From Burkholderia latens (GTDB lineage Bacteria; Pseudomonadota; Gammaproteobacteria; Burkholderiales; Burkholderiaceae), in NCBI RefSeq assembly GCF_902499045.1, contig NZ_CABVPL010000010.1:82841-146840 (forward strand): a stretch of 64,000 bases of DNA, given 5' to 3'. The translations under genes were made by a program, and so were the position numbers. A model generated the notes under the pieces. That model saw only the letters and a program-made list of their open reading frames with translations. It had not been told where the DNA came from and made no database searches. Each line of letters opens with the position of its first letter. Positions within the stretch are counted from its first letter, which is position 1. Positions 49,009-57,453 of this stretch are shown in pieces.

Positions 49009-49518
49009 TCAGAGCCCGGCGGCCTGCCGGTACAAGCGCCAGAACGATTGCGTGTACGACTGCGCCAGCTCCGGCGCGCGCTGGAACACGTTCATCGTCT
49101 CCGCGTGCGCGACCGCGCCGCCGGACAGCGTGCTCAGCGCGACGCTGTCGTCGACGATCACGAAGCGCGGCGCCGGTTCGCCATGCCGCGAATCGATCGC
49201 GACGTCGATGCCGGCCGATTTCAGATAGCCGGCGCCGCTGTACCGGCCCGCGCGCGCCGCACGCACGAGCAGCACGCGCACCTCGACGCCGCGCGAGCGC
49301 GCGTCGCGCAGCGCCGCCGCGACCGCAGGCGGTACATTGTCGTAGCCGGCCAGCAGCACGCGACGCTGCGCGCTGGCGATCAGATCGACCGTCGCGTCCG
49401 CCGCCGCATTGTCATACGAAAAGTACGCGCCGACCGATGCTGCATCGGACGGGATGTGGGTCGCGTGAGCGGTCGCCGCGCAGCCGAGCGCGGCGAGAAG
49501 GAAGGCGGCTGGTCTCAT
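49009..49518 (-). CDS. exported phospholipase D-like protein with degenerate HKD motif
   Basis: A 169-aa protein with a signal peptide (MRPAAFLLAALGCAATAHAT). It resembles the small Nuc-type PLD family that works as a dimer: DATVDLIASAQRRVLLAGYD, RDARSRGVEVRVLLV, then APRFVIVDDSVALSTLSGG. In active enzymes the last segment is HxKxxxxD; here the His is Ala116 and the Lys is Arg118, only the Asp remaining. It is therefore probably not a functional phosphodiesterase, or has another role. The ATG at 49518 opens the signal peptide. The neighbouring mdc genes appear unrelated. Confidence 0.7.
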   Translation of the reverse strand: MRPAAFLLAALGCAATAHATHIPSDAASVGAYFSYDNAAADATVDLIASAQRRVLLAGYDNVPPAVAAALRDARSRGVEVRVLLVRAARAGRYSGAGYLKSAGIDVAIDSRHGEPAPRFVIVDDSVALSTLSGGAVAHAETMNVFQRAPELAQSYTQSFWRLYRQAAGL

Positions 49519-49717
49519 GGCGGGCGCCATTGTAGCGATGCCAATTCGCGTGGCAAGCGCCTGCTGAAACGGTGCTGCGCCGGCGCAACACCCGGCGCGG
49601 AACGGCTGCTCGTCGGCCTTGTCCGGGACTCGATTTCGCGGCGGGGTGCGCGCGTTTTCGGGTCGGCTGTCGGACCAACTTCCGGCCCGCTCTGCTGCCG
49701 TTTCCGCGCCCCGCGCG

Positions 49718-50647
49718 TCAGGCCGCCACGCGCGCGAGCCAGCTCGCGATACCGTCGACCGAGCGGAAATCCGCGACGCTGCGCGCCGGTAGCGCCGGAT
49801 ATGCGCCGCCGGCCATCTCGGCAAGCGCGCGGCCGGGGCCGAGTTCGAGAAACGCGGTCGCGCCGGCCTCCACGCATGCAGCTAGGCACGCGGCCCACTC
49901 GACCGGCTCCGCGATCTGCCGTGCGAGCTTGTCGAGCCCCGCGTCGACATCGAGCACCGATGCGCCGTCGATCCCCGAAAAGAGGCGCGTACCGGGCAGC
50001 GGCCGGCGCGTGTTCACGGCCGCAAGCGATGCGCGAAACGCGGGTACGGCCGCTGCAAGCCAGTGCGTGTGCGACGCGATCCGTACGCAGACGGGGGCGA
50101 CGCGCGATGCGCCGTCGCGCGCCGCGTCGTCGGCCACAGCCGCAACGTCGGCCTGCCGCCCCGCCACCACGAACGCGTCGCCGGGATTCGCGATCGCGAT
50201 CGCCGCGTCGCGGCCGTCGCATAGCTGCGACAGCTGCGCGCGCGTCAGTCCGCGCACGAATGCCATGCGTTCGTCGCCGCCGCTCGCGGCATCCATCGCG
50301 CGTGCCCGCGCATCGGCGAGGTCGAGCGCGTCGTGCGGATCGAGCATCCCGGCGACGCTCCACGACGCGACTTCGCCGACGCTGTATCCGGCGACACAGC
50401 GACGCCGCGGCAACGCCGGGTCGAGCAGCGCGGCCGCCGCGAGCGCCTGCAGCGTGCAGAGGAGCTGCGCGGGCCGGTTCTCGCGCAGCGCGTCCGGTTC
50501 CGCGTTCCGCACCCAGTTGCGCGGATCGTCGCCGAGGAGCCGGCCCGCATGCGCGAACAGCGCTTCGGCCTGCGGCGCCGCGCCCGTCAGCTCGAACATG
50601 TCGGCGCGCTGCGCGCCTTGCCCGGAACAGAGGATCGCGAGCGTCAT
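49718..50647 (-). CDS. mdcH: malonate decarboxylase subunit MdcH (malonyl-CoA:ACP transacylase)
   Basis: A 309-aa FabD-like acyltransferase. It has the N-terminal LAILCSGQGAQRADMF, the nucleophile Ser in CVAGYSVGEVASWSVAGML and the catalytic His region IASHTHWLAAAVPAF. In the Mdc system it charges the holo acyl-carrier subunit MdcC with malonyl from malonyl-CoA to start the cycle. Last gene of the mdcACDEGBH run; its start overlaps the mdcB stop by 4 bases. Confidence 0.93.
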   Translation of the reverse strand: MTLAILCSGQGAQRADMFELTGAAPQAEALFAHAGRLLGDDPRNWVRNAEPDALRENRPAQLLCTLQALAAAALLDPALPRRRCVAGYSVGEVASWSVAGMLDPHDALDLADARARAMDAASGGDERMAFVRGLTRAQLSQLCDGRDAAIAIANPGDAFVVAGRQADVAAVADDAARDGASRVAPVCVRIASHTHWLAAAVPAFRASLAAVNTRRPLPGTRLFSGIDGASVLDVDAGLDKLARQIAEPVEWAACLAACVEAGATAFLELGPGRALAEMAGGAYPALPARSVADFRSVDGIASWLARVAA

Positions 50648-51522
50648 CGTGCGTCCTCGTCGGCCTCGAGCGCATCGACGAACACGCTCATCGCGAGCAG
50701 GTCGGCCGCGCCGCCCGGGCTCAGCCGGCGCGCGACGAACGCACGGTGCGCGGCCGCCGCGCGCAAGCGCCAGTCGCGCGCGCGTATGCCGCCGCAGGCG
50801 ACGAACGCGCGCGCGGTTGCCCGCGCAAAATCGAGGCCGGCCTGACCGCCGCGGTGCAGCAGGTTCGTATCGTCGAGCGCGGCGATCAGCGCGAAGCACG
50901 CGTCGACGCGTGCGGCTTGCGCATCGTCGGGCACGTCGCACGTTGCTCGGCGCAGCGCCGGCAATCCGACGCGATAGACGGTCGGGAACCCATCGGCCGC
51001 CTCGCGGCGCGCACCGCCGACACCATAGCGGCGGCTCGCGCGTTCGCCGTGACTGTCGGGCAGCCGCGGCCCGCCGAGGATGTCGGCGCCCCAGCGCCGC
51101 GCGACGAACGCACCGAGCGTCGTCGTGCGCGCTGCGGCGGTCGTGCCCGGCGCGCTGCGGCGGCCAGCCGCCGCACACAGCAGCCCGAGCCCGAAAATCG
51201 CGCCGCGATGCGTGTTCACGCCGCCGGTTGCGGCGAGCATCGCGTATTCCGCGCGCAGGCCGATCTTGCGCAGCACGGCCATGTCGGCGTCGTGCGCGCC
51301 GGCGTCGGCGAGTTCCGCGAAGTACGGCCGCAGCACGGCTGCGCTGCGCATGAACGTCGCGGCGTCCATGTCGGTATGGCTGCCGGTGTCGACGTGACTG
51401 ACGAGCCCCGGTTTTGGATACGTGCCGATTTCGAGCACGAGGCTGCGCTCGGCCAGTTCGGCGATGCGTTCGGCGTCGGACGGCGCCGGCGCCGGCGCGC
51501 GGCAGGCGGCCCATGCGCTCAT
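50644..51522 (-). CDS. mdcB: triphosphoribosyl-dephospho-CoA synthase MdcB
   Basis: A 292-aa CitG/MdcB family protein. It makes 2'-(5''-triphosphoribosyl)-3'-dephospho-CoA, the precursor of the MdcC prosthetic group, from dephospho-CoA and ATP. Seen: LVLEIGTYPKPGLVSHVDTGSHTDMD, AATGGVNTHRGAIFGLGLLCAAAG, DDTNLLHRGGQAGLDFARA and SPGGAADLLAMSVFVDAL. These are the conserved CitG segments. It overlaps both neighbours (mdcG, mdcH) by 4 bases. Confidence 0.93.
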   Translation of the reverse strand: MSAWAACRAPAPAPSDAERIAELAERSLVLEIGTYPKPGLVSHVDTGSHTDMDAATFMRSAAVLRPYFAELADAGAHDADMAVLRKIGLRAEYAMLAATGGVNTHRGAIFGLGLLCAAAGRRSAPGTTAAARTTTLGAFVARRWGADILGGPRLPDSHGERASRRYGVGGARREAADGFPTVYRVGLPALRRATCDVPDDAQAARVDACFALIAALDDTNLLHRGGQAGLDFARATARAFVACGGIRARDWRLRAAAAHRAFVARRLSPGGAADLLAMSVFVDALEADEDAR

Positions 51523-52187
51523 CGCGCGGCTCCGGTGAATGCGTCGACGGACATCAGCTCGACCGCGATCGCCGTCTTGACCGCGACTTCGGGGAGCCGC
51601 GCATGCAGCTCGCGCCAGTTCACGCCAGCGCCGTCGTCGCGCAGCAGTTCGCCGTCGATGCGCATCGGCGCGCACGCGTCGAGCGCGGCCAGCCCGTCGA
51701 GCAGCGCGGCGAGCGATGCGGCGTCCGGCAGCGGGAACACGATGTCGAGATCGGACGCATCGCTCAGGTAGCGCTCGCCCGTCAGCGCCTGCCACGCCAG
51801 GCTGCCGAACACGCGGCCCTGCACGCCGCAGCGCGCGCCGAGCGCGTCCAGCGCGCGCAGCGTCGAGCGCCATGTGGCGGGCGCTGCGGCCAGCACGTCG
51901 GCCAGCGCAGGCAGCGGGCGGACCGACGCGGGCGCGTCGGCGGCGACGCTCAGCGCAATGCGCCGCTTGCCCGCCGACGGCGGCAGCGGCAAGCCGAGCG
52001 GGATGCGCCGCGCATCGGCTTCGTCGGGCGAAGCGCGGCGCACGATCAGCGGCCAGCCATGCGCGGCCCACGCCTGCACGAGCGGATCGGCCGCCAGCGC
52101 GGGATCGCGCGCGCAAGCCGCCTCCCACCCGGCCGCCGTCAGCGTGACGAGCGTGTGGCGGCGCAGCGGTGTGTCAGCGTGCGGCAC
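51519..52187 (-). CDS. mdcG: phosphoribosyl-dephospho-CoA transferase MdcG
   Basis: A 222-aa nucleotidyltransferase that attaches the MdcB product to a Ser of apo-MdcC. The nucleotidyltransferase motif is VFGSLAWQALTGERYLSDASDLDIVF. It starts with RRHTLVTL and ends in AVELMSVDAF. The GTG at 52187 gives the family length and overlaps the mdcE stop by 14 bases; a longer reading to 52289 would run antiparallel-like through mdcE and is unlikely. Confidence 0.9.
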   Translation of the reverse strand: MPHADTPLRRHTLVTLTAAGWEAACARDPALAADPLVQAWAAHGWPLIVRRASPDEADARRIPLGLPLPPSAGKRRIALSVAADAPASVRPLPALADVLAAAPATWRSTLRALDALGARCGVQGRVFGSLAWQALTGERYLSDASDLDIVFPLPDAASLAALLDGLAALDACAPMRIDGELLRDDGAGVNWRELHARLPEVAVKTAIAVELMSVDAFTGAAR

Positions 52188-52881
52188 GCGCGAGTGCCTC
52201 GACGCGCCGCGCGACGTCCGCGGCGACCGGCCGGCCGCGCGCCGCACGGCCATCGCCGCGATCGGCCGGCTGGCCGAGCCATTCGGCAACCTGCGAATCG
52301 AGCGCGCGCGCCGGATCGAGCACCGCGTCGACCCCGCCCATCTTCACCAGATTGTCGAGCCCCGGCGCGAACACCGGCGTCGAGCGCGCCATCTCCGTCA
52401 GCACGTCGATCGGCAGCTTCGTCACGCGCGACATCGACGGCAGGTCCATCACAGCCGGCTCCGCGCCCGGCACCGCAAGCAGCGTGCGCGTCGCGAGCGC
52501 GGTCGCGATGAACGCACCGGCGGCCGTATGCCCGTACAGCAGACCGATCGTCCGGTGCCCGGCGAGTTCCGCGTGCATCAGGCATTTCGCGAGATGCGAC
52601 AAGCCTTCGTTCAGGCCGAGCAGTTCGTCGCGCTTGCTCATCCGCTGGCTGTCGCTGTCGACGAGCACGAGAATCGGCGTGTCGCCGCCGCGCTCGATCG
52701 TATCGAGCACGCACGATGCGAGCGTCAGCGCTTCGTCGATGCCGAACGGCAGGCGCTCGGCGACGCCGATCACGTCGACGCGCGTGCCGGCCAGTTGCGC
52801 GTGGCCGGTCAGCAGGCCGCCGGTGCGCGCGATCGAATGGCCGTGGGGGAACAGCGAGGTCAGTAGTTCATCGAGCGTCAT
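52174..52881 (-). CDS. mdcE: malonate decarboxylase gamma subunit MdcE
   Basis: A 235-aa subunit with the carboxyltransferase (crotonase-like) fold. Seen: ARTGGLLTGHAQLAGTRVDVIGV, PILVLVDSDSQRMSKRDELLGLNEGLSHLAKCL, IGLLYGHTAAGAFIATAL and VFAPGLDNLVKMGGV. With MdcD it decarboxylates malonyl-S-ACP to acetyl-S-ACP and CO2. It overlaps mdcD by 14 bases. Confidence 0.94.
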   Translation of the reverse strand: MTLDELLTSLFPHGHSIARTGGLLTGHAQLAGTRVDVIGVAERLPFGIDEALTLASCVLDTIERGGDTPILVLVDSDSQRMSKRDELLGLNEGLSHLAKCLMHAELAGHRTIGLLYGHTAAGAFIATALATRTLLAVPGAEPAVMDLPSMSRVTKLPIDVLTEMARSTPVFAPGLDNLVKMGGVDAVLDPARALDSQVAEWLGQPADRGDGRAARGRPVAADVARRVEALARAAR

Positions 52882-53803
52882 GCTGCGGCTCCTGCAATTG
52901 ATCGGCGAGCGTCGCGAATTCGTCGTCGGGCATCCCGGGGATCGCTTCCGGCTCGTCCGCGCCGAGCGCGCGCCACACGTCGAGTGCATCGTTGCATCGG
53001 CCGAACCCTTCGACGCGCGCTTCGAGGCGCGCCTGCTCCGCGCGCAGCATCGCCGCGTCGAACTTCGGCGCACGGCCGATCAGTTCGAGCGCGGCCGAGC
53101 GAAACGCGTCCGGCGTATCGGCGACGTAACGATCGACGCCGCCGATCAGCCGGCGATGCTTGCCGCCCATCGTGCGCCAGATCAGCGCGCGATCCTTCGC
53201 ATCGAATTCCTCGACACCGCGATTGGTCTCGATCACTTCCGGACCCGATACGCTGATGCGCCCCTGCTCCGACACCGCGAGCGCCGAGCAGCACGCGGCC
53301 AGCAGCCCGCCGCCGCCGTAGCAGCCCGCCCGCCCGCCGATCAGCCCGATCACGGGCACGCCGGCCGCTCGCGCTTCGACGAGCGCCCGCATGATCTCGG
53401 CGATCGCGAGCTCGCCCGCGTTCGCTTCCTGCAGCCGCACGCCGCCCGTATCGAACAGGATCAGCACCGGCGTGCCGAGCTCGCGCGCCGCACGCAACAG
53501 CCCGGTGAGCTTCGCGCCGTGCACTTCGCCGAACGCGCCGCCCATGAAGCGGCCTTCCTGCGCGGCGACGAATACCGGCTTGCCGTCGAGCGTGCCGCGG
53601 CCGACCACCATCCCGTCGTCGAACTGCTGCGGCAGGCCGAACAGCGGCAGGTGCGGGCTCGTCACGCGATCGCCCGGCCCGAGAAATTCCGTGAAGCTGC
53701 CGGCGTCGAGCAGCCCGTCGACGCGCTGGCGCGCCGACGCTTCATACCAGCTCGCGCCGTTCGCGACGAACGCGGGCGCGTCGTGAATGACTTGGTTCGT
53801 CAT
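52868..53803 (-). CDS. mdcD: malonate decarboxylase beta subunit MdcD
   Basis: A 311-aa carboxyltransferase-fold subunit, partner of MdcE. Motifs: YEASARQRVDGLLDAGSFTEF, ILFDTGGVRLQEANAGELAIAEIM, GLIGGRAGCYGGGGLLAACCSALAVSE and SGPEVIETNRGVEEFDAKDRALIW. The glycine-rich runs form the oxyanion holes typical of this fold. Its ATG overlaps the mdcC stop by 4 bases. Confidence 0.95.
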   Translation of the reverse strand: MTNQVIHDAPAFVANGASWYEASARQRVDGLLDAGSFTEFLGPGDRVTSPHLPLFGLPQQFDDGMVVGRGTLDGKPVFVAAQEGRFMGGAFGEVHGAKLTGLLRAARELGTPVLILFDTGGVRLQEANAGELAIAEIMRALVEARAAGVPVIGLIGGRAGCYGGGGLLAACCSALAVSEQGRISVSGPEVIETNRGVEEFDAKDRALIWRTMGGKHRRLIGGVDRYVADTPDAFRSAALELIGRAPKFDAAMLRAEQARLEARVEGFGRCNDALDVWRALGADEPEAIPGMPDDEFATLADQLQEPQHDAR

Positions 53804-54114
53804 GCGTCCCCCTCGATCGCGCGTACGGCCTGTGCGAGCCGCAACGACACCATGTCGGGCCGCGCGCCGCCGTCGTTGATCGACAGCTTCAGGCCGCCCG
53901 GCGTGCGCCGCTCGACGAAGTCCGACACGACGGCCTGCCAGACCGCGCCGAAACCGACGGCCGCGGTGCGGATGTCGATCTCGCATTCATTGCCCGGCAG
54001 CACGCGCTCGACGAGCACCTCGAGATTGCCGGACGCGACCACGCCGACGAGCGCCGCGGCCCGTTCGCCCTTCGCGCGCCCGCGCGCGGTGAAGCGATAG
54101 TTCAACTGTTCCAT
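53800..54114 (-). CDS. mdcC: malonate decarboxylase acyl carrier subunit MdcC
   Basis: A 104-aa acyl carrier protein with a covalently bound phosphoribosyl-dephospho-CoA. The modified Ser is most likely S28 in VGVVASGNLEVLVE, the position corresponding to the attachment site in characterised MdcC. ALKLSINDGGARPDMVSLRL-like C-terminal sequence is conserved in the family. The start at 54114 (MEQLNYRF) is 10 bases after the mdcA stop. Confidence 0.93.
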   Translation of the reverse strand: MEQLNYRFTARGRAKGERAAALVGVVASGNLEVLVERVLPGNECEIDIRTAAVGFGAVWQAVVSDFVERRTPGGLKLSINDGGARPDMVSLRLAQAVRAIEGDA

Positions 54115-54124
54115 GCCCTCTTCC

Positions 54125-55771
54125 TCACCAGTTGCGGAACCGCGCGGGCGGCGCATAGAGGCCGCCCGACCAGTGCACGAGATCCTTGATCGAGCGCGCG
54201 GCGAGCCAGCGGCGATCGGCGTCGAGCGGATCGATGCCGAGATCCTCCGGGCGCCGGATCACGCCGCGCTCGCGCAGCCGCTCGACCATCCTGCGGTCGC
54301 GGCCGCGGCCGATCTCCGTATAGCCGGCCACGCCGCGGATCGCGTGCTCGCGTTCGTCTTTGTCGCGGCACATCAGCAGGTTCGCGATCCCTTCCTCGGT
54401 GACGATGTGCGTGACGTCGTCGCCGTACACCATGATCGGCGCGAGATCGAGCTGCAGCTTGTCGGCGAGCTTCAGCGCGTCGAGCTTCTCGACGAACATC
54501 GGCACGTTCTTGTCGCCGAACGTCTCGCCGATCTGCACGACGAGCTTGCGGCCGCGCCTGAGCGCCGCCGGCGTGTCGGGGTCGGCTTCCGCGCCCGCCT
54601 TCAGCCACGGCTCGCTCGGATGGCGCCGGCCGCGCGCGTCGCTGCCCATGTTCGGCGCGCCGCCGAAGCCCGCGATCCGCTCGGCGGTGACGGTCGACGA
54701 ATGGCCGGCCAAGTCGATCTGCAGCGTCGAGCCGATGAACATGTCGCACGCATAGAGGCCGGCGGTCTGGCAGAACGCGCGGTTCGAGCGCAGCGATCCG
54801 TCCGGGCCGGTGAACCACACGTCGGAGCGCGCGCGGATGTAGTCGTCCATCCCGACTTCGGAGCCGAAGCAATGGATCTGCTCGACCCAGCCCGACTCGA
54901 TCGCGGGAATCAGCGTCGGGTGCGGGTTGAGCGCCCAGTGCGTGCACACCTTGCCCTTCAGCCCGAGCTTCGCGCCGTAGGTCGGCAGCAGCAGCTCGAT
55001 TGCAGCCGTGTTGAAGCCGATCCCGTGGTTCAGCCGCTTGATCCCGTACGGCTCGTAGATCCCCTTGATCGCGAGCATCGCGGTCAGGATCTGCGTCTCG
55101 GTGATCGCGGCCGGGTCGCGCGTGAACAGCGGTTCGACGTAGAACGGCCGGCCGGCCTCGACGACGAAATGCACGCGGTCGCCCGGGATGTCGACGCGCG
55201 GCACCTTGTCGACGATGCGGTCGACCTGCGCGATCACGATGCCGTCCTTGAACGCGGTGGCCTCGACGACGGTCGGCGTGTCCTCGGTGTTCGGGCCCGT
55301 GTACAGGTTGCCGTCGGCGTCCGCGCTGACCGCCGCGATCAGCGCCACCTGCGGCGTGAGGTCGATGAAGTAGCGTGCGAACAGCTCGAGATACGTGTGC
55401 ACCGCGCCCAGCGCGATCTTGCCGCCGAACAGCAGCTTCGCGATCCGCTGCGACTGCGGGCCCGAATACGCGAAGTCGAGCCGCTTCGCGATCCCGCGCT
55501 CGAACACGTCGAGATGCTCGGGCAGCACGACGCCCGACTGCACCATGTGCAGATCGTGGATCTTCGCGTTGTCGACGTCGGCGAGCGCGGTGGCGAGCAG
55601 ATCGGCCTGCTTCTGGTTGTCGCCTTCGAGGCACACGCGATCGCCGGGCCGCAGCACCGCTTCGAGCAACGCGACGGTGTCGCGCGCATCGACCCGCTTG
55701 CCGCGCGCGAAGGCCGCGCCGGCCGCGAGGCGTGCATCGCGCGCGTGCCGCGCGTGATTCCATCCCGTCAT
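54125..55771 (-). CDS. mdcA: malonate decarboxylase alpha subunit MdcA
   Basis: A 548-aa CoA-transferase-like subunit (acetyl-S-ACP:malonate ACP transferase). It exchanges malonate for acetate on the carrier thioester. Seen: GDRVCLEGDNQKQADLLATAL, SGVVLPEHLDVFERGIAKRLDFAYSGPQS, LNHGIGFNTAAIELLLPTYG and MVYGDDVTHIVTEEGIANLL. It is the first catalytic gene of the cluster, after a 176-base spacer from madM. Confidence 0.95.
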   Translation of the reverse strand: MTGWNHARHARDARLAAGAAFARGKRVDARDTVALLEAVLRPGDRVCLEGDNQKQADLLATALADVDNAKIHDLHMVQSGVVLPEHLDVFERGIAKRLDFAYSGPQSQRIAKLLFGGKIALGAVHTYLELFARYFIDLTPQVALIAAVSADADGNLYTGPNTEDTPTVVEATAFKDGIVIAQVDRIVDKVPRVDIPGDRVHFVVEAGRPFYVEPLFTRDPAAITETQILTAMLAIKGIYEPYGIKRLNHGIGFNTAAIELLLPTYGAKLGLKGKVCTHWALNPHPTLIPAIESGWVEQIHCFGSEVGMDDYIRARSDVWFTGPDGSLRSNRAFCQTAGLYACDMFIGSTLQIDLAGHSSTVTAERIAGFGGAPNMGSDARGRRHPSEPWLKAGAEADPDTPAALRRGRKLVVQIGETFGDKNVPMFVEKLDALKLADKLQLDLAPIMVYGDDVTHIVTEEGIANLLMCRDKDEREHAIRGVAGYTEIGRGRDRRMVERLRERGVIRRPEDLGIDPLDADRRWLAARSIKDLVHWSGGLYAPPARFRNW

Positions 55772-55854
55772 GAACAGTTCTCCCGCTTCGATGGTTCAGC
55801 GGCATTCTAAGCCTGGCGCCGCCGCCGATTGATGATGTTGAGAATGCGACTCAG

Positions 55855-55903
55855 AGGACGCCGCGATAGGACGCCGCGATGGATGCGGGCCGCCGCGGCC
55901 CGC
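55855..55903. repeat. tandem repeat and hairpin in the madM-mdcA spacer
   Basis: AGGACGCCGCGAT occurs twice in tandem (55855-55867, 55868-55880). It is followed by a 7-bp perfect hairpin (gcgggcc/ggcccgc, 55885-55891/55897-55903). The hairpin lies just after the madM stop in the minus direction and may reduce read-through into mdcA. Confidence 0.45.
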
Positions 55904-55947
55904 GCACGGCGGCTGCTCGCGCGCGGCCGCCCGGGTCGCACGCCCCG

Positions 55948-56715
55948 CTATGCGCCGACCAGCGCGCGCGTCGTGAAGAACAGCAGCGACGGCCCGAGCA
56001 GGCAGCCGACGCCGGTATGGAACGTCGCGACCAGCGCGCCGTACGGCACGAGCCTGCGGTCGGTCGCGGCGAGCCCCGCGCTCACGCCGCTCACGGTGCC
56101 GGCGAGCCCGCCGAAGATCATCGCGGAGCGCGGCGTCTTCAGGCCCATGAAGTTGGCGGCAACGGGCGTGCCGACCATCACGATGATCGCCTTGACCAGC
56201 CCCGTCGCGATGCTGAGCGCGATCACGTCGGAACTCGCACCGATCGCCGCGCCCGTGACGGGCCCGACGATGTAGGTGACGGCGCCCGCGCCGATGGTCG
56301 TCATGCTGACCGCATCGGTGTAGCCGAACGCGCGCGCGACGGATGCGCCGACGATGAACGGCAGCACGGTGCCGAGCAGCAGCGACACGACGCCGACGAG
56401 GCCGGCCTTGCGCGCCTCGGTGGGCTGCACCTCGAACGCGGTCGCGACGATCGCGAAATCGCGCAGCATCGCGCCGCCCATCAGGCCGATGCCGGCGAAC
56501 AGCTTGACGTCGGCCAGCCCCTTCTCGCCGCCGGTCAACGCGCCGCCGACATAGGCGAGCACGAGACCGATGACGATCGCGATCGCCGAGCCGTGCACGC
56601 GGCCGAACGTGAGCTTGCGCGACGCGATCGACGACAGCCACATGATCAGGCCGACCAGCGCGAACGACGCGACGAGCCCGTTGTGGGCGACGGTTTTTTC
56701 GAGCATCTGCAGCAT
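55948..56715 (-). CDS. madM: malonate transporter subunit MadM
   Basis: A 255-aa inner-membrane protein with about seven hydrophobic segments. Seen: NGLVASFALVGLIMWLSSIASRKLTFGRVHGSA, GIGLMGGAMLRDFAIVATAF, TIGAGAVTYIVGPVTGAAIGASSDV and TPRSAMIFGGLAGTVSGVSAGLAATD. With MadL it imports malonate by Na+ symport in the characterised Malonomonas system. A strong Shine-Dalgarno (aaggagg) precedes the ATG, 11 bases after the madL stop. Confidence 0.93.
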   Translation of the reverse strand: MLQMLEKTVAHNGLVASFALVGLIMWLSSIASRKLTFGRVHGSAIAIVIGLVLAYVGGALTGGEKGLADVKLFAGIGLMGGAMLRDFAIVATAFEVQPTEARKAGLVGVVSLLLGTVLPFIVGASVARAFGYTDAVSMTTIGAGAVTYIVGPVTGAAIGASSDVIALSIATGLVKAIIVMVGTPVAANFMGLKTPRSAMIFGGLAGTVSGVSAGLAATDRRLVPYGALVATFHTGVGCLLGPSLLFFTTRALVGA

Positions 56716-56726
56716 GGCGGCCTCCT

Positions 56727-57122
56727 TCACTGTTCGTCGAATTGCGGCACGCCCGCGAAGGCCGTGTCGTCGCGCCCCATGCGCGCGAGTACCGCGATGC
56801 AGCATGCGCAGATCGCGACCGCACCGACCGCGGCGAGCAGCGCGACCGGGCCGCCCTTCAGCGCGGCGACGACGTTCTGGTTCGCGGCCATCGCGACGAC
56901 GACCGGGATATACATCGCGCCCCAGAAACCGACGCCGGCCTCGGTCTCCTTCGGCAGCCAGCCGCGGCGGTGCAGCCACAGGCGCAGGCAGATCAGCAGC
57001 AGCATCGCGATGCCGACGCCGCCGACGTTTGTCTTCACGCCGATCGCGGCGCCCAGCAGGTCGCCGAGGAACAGTCCGGCCAGATGGCAGAACGCCAGCA
57101 GCGCGGTTCCGTAGATGATCAT
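56727..57122 (-). CDS. madL: malonate transporter subunit MadL
   Basis: A 131-aa membrane protein with four helices, beginning MIIYGTALLAFCHLAGLFLGDLLGAAIGVKTNVGGVGIAM, the characteristic MadL N-terminus. MAANQNVVAALKGGPVALLA is also conserved. It forms the permease with MadM and is first in the transport-decarboxylase transcript, divergent from the LysR gene. Confidence 0.93.
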   Translation of the reverse strand: MIIYGTALLAFCHLAGLFLGDLLGAAIGVKTNVGGVGIAMLLLICLRLWLHRRGWLPKETEAGVGFWGAMYIPVVVAMAANQNVVAALKGGPVALLAAVGAVAICACCIAVLARMGRDDTAFAGVPQFDEQ

Positions 57123-57453
57123 GAGTCGTCTCCAGTCTCTTCGTGACGGGCGCCTGACGCGTGCGGGAGCCAGGCCCGCACGCCGATCCCGGGCGGACTG
57201 TCTGTCTCCTGCGGCGGTGCGCCGCGGCCCGGCGGCTCGTCGTGCGAGCGCGTTCTCGGGGGTCGATGGGATGATGCGGTTTCGGGCCGGACGCCGGATG
57301 GCTTAGACTGATTGATGCAGCCGGCGGCCCGACACGGGCCACGCATCCGGTGCTCCCCCGTTCGCGGGGGCCGCACTGGAGCGTGATCCGATACTAGCGC
57401 CGCAAAATCCGGCCATTTATGAAGTTGTCGAAACCGATTCAGTGGATTTAGCA
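57123..57453. promoter_or_regulatory. divergent control region of madL and mdcR
   Basis: This 331-base region separates the divergent madL and LysR genes and should hold both promoters and the regulator's operator. A hairpin cccccg-ttcg-cggggg lies at 57355-57370. Several T-N11-A elements exist, but none is clearly the LysR box. No gene is seen. Confidence 0.4.
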
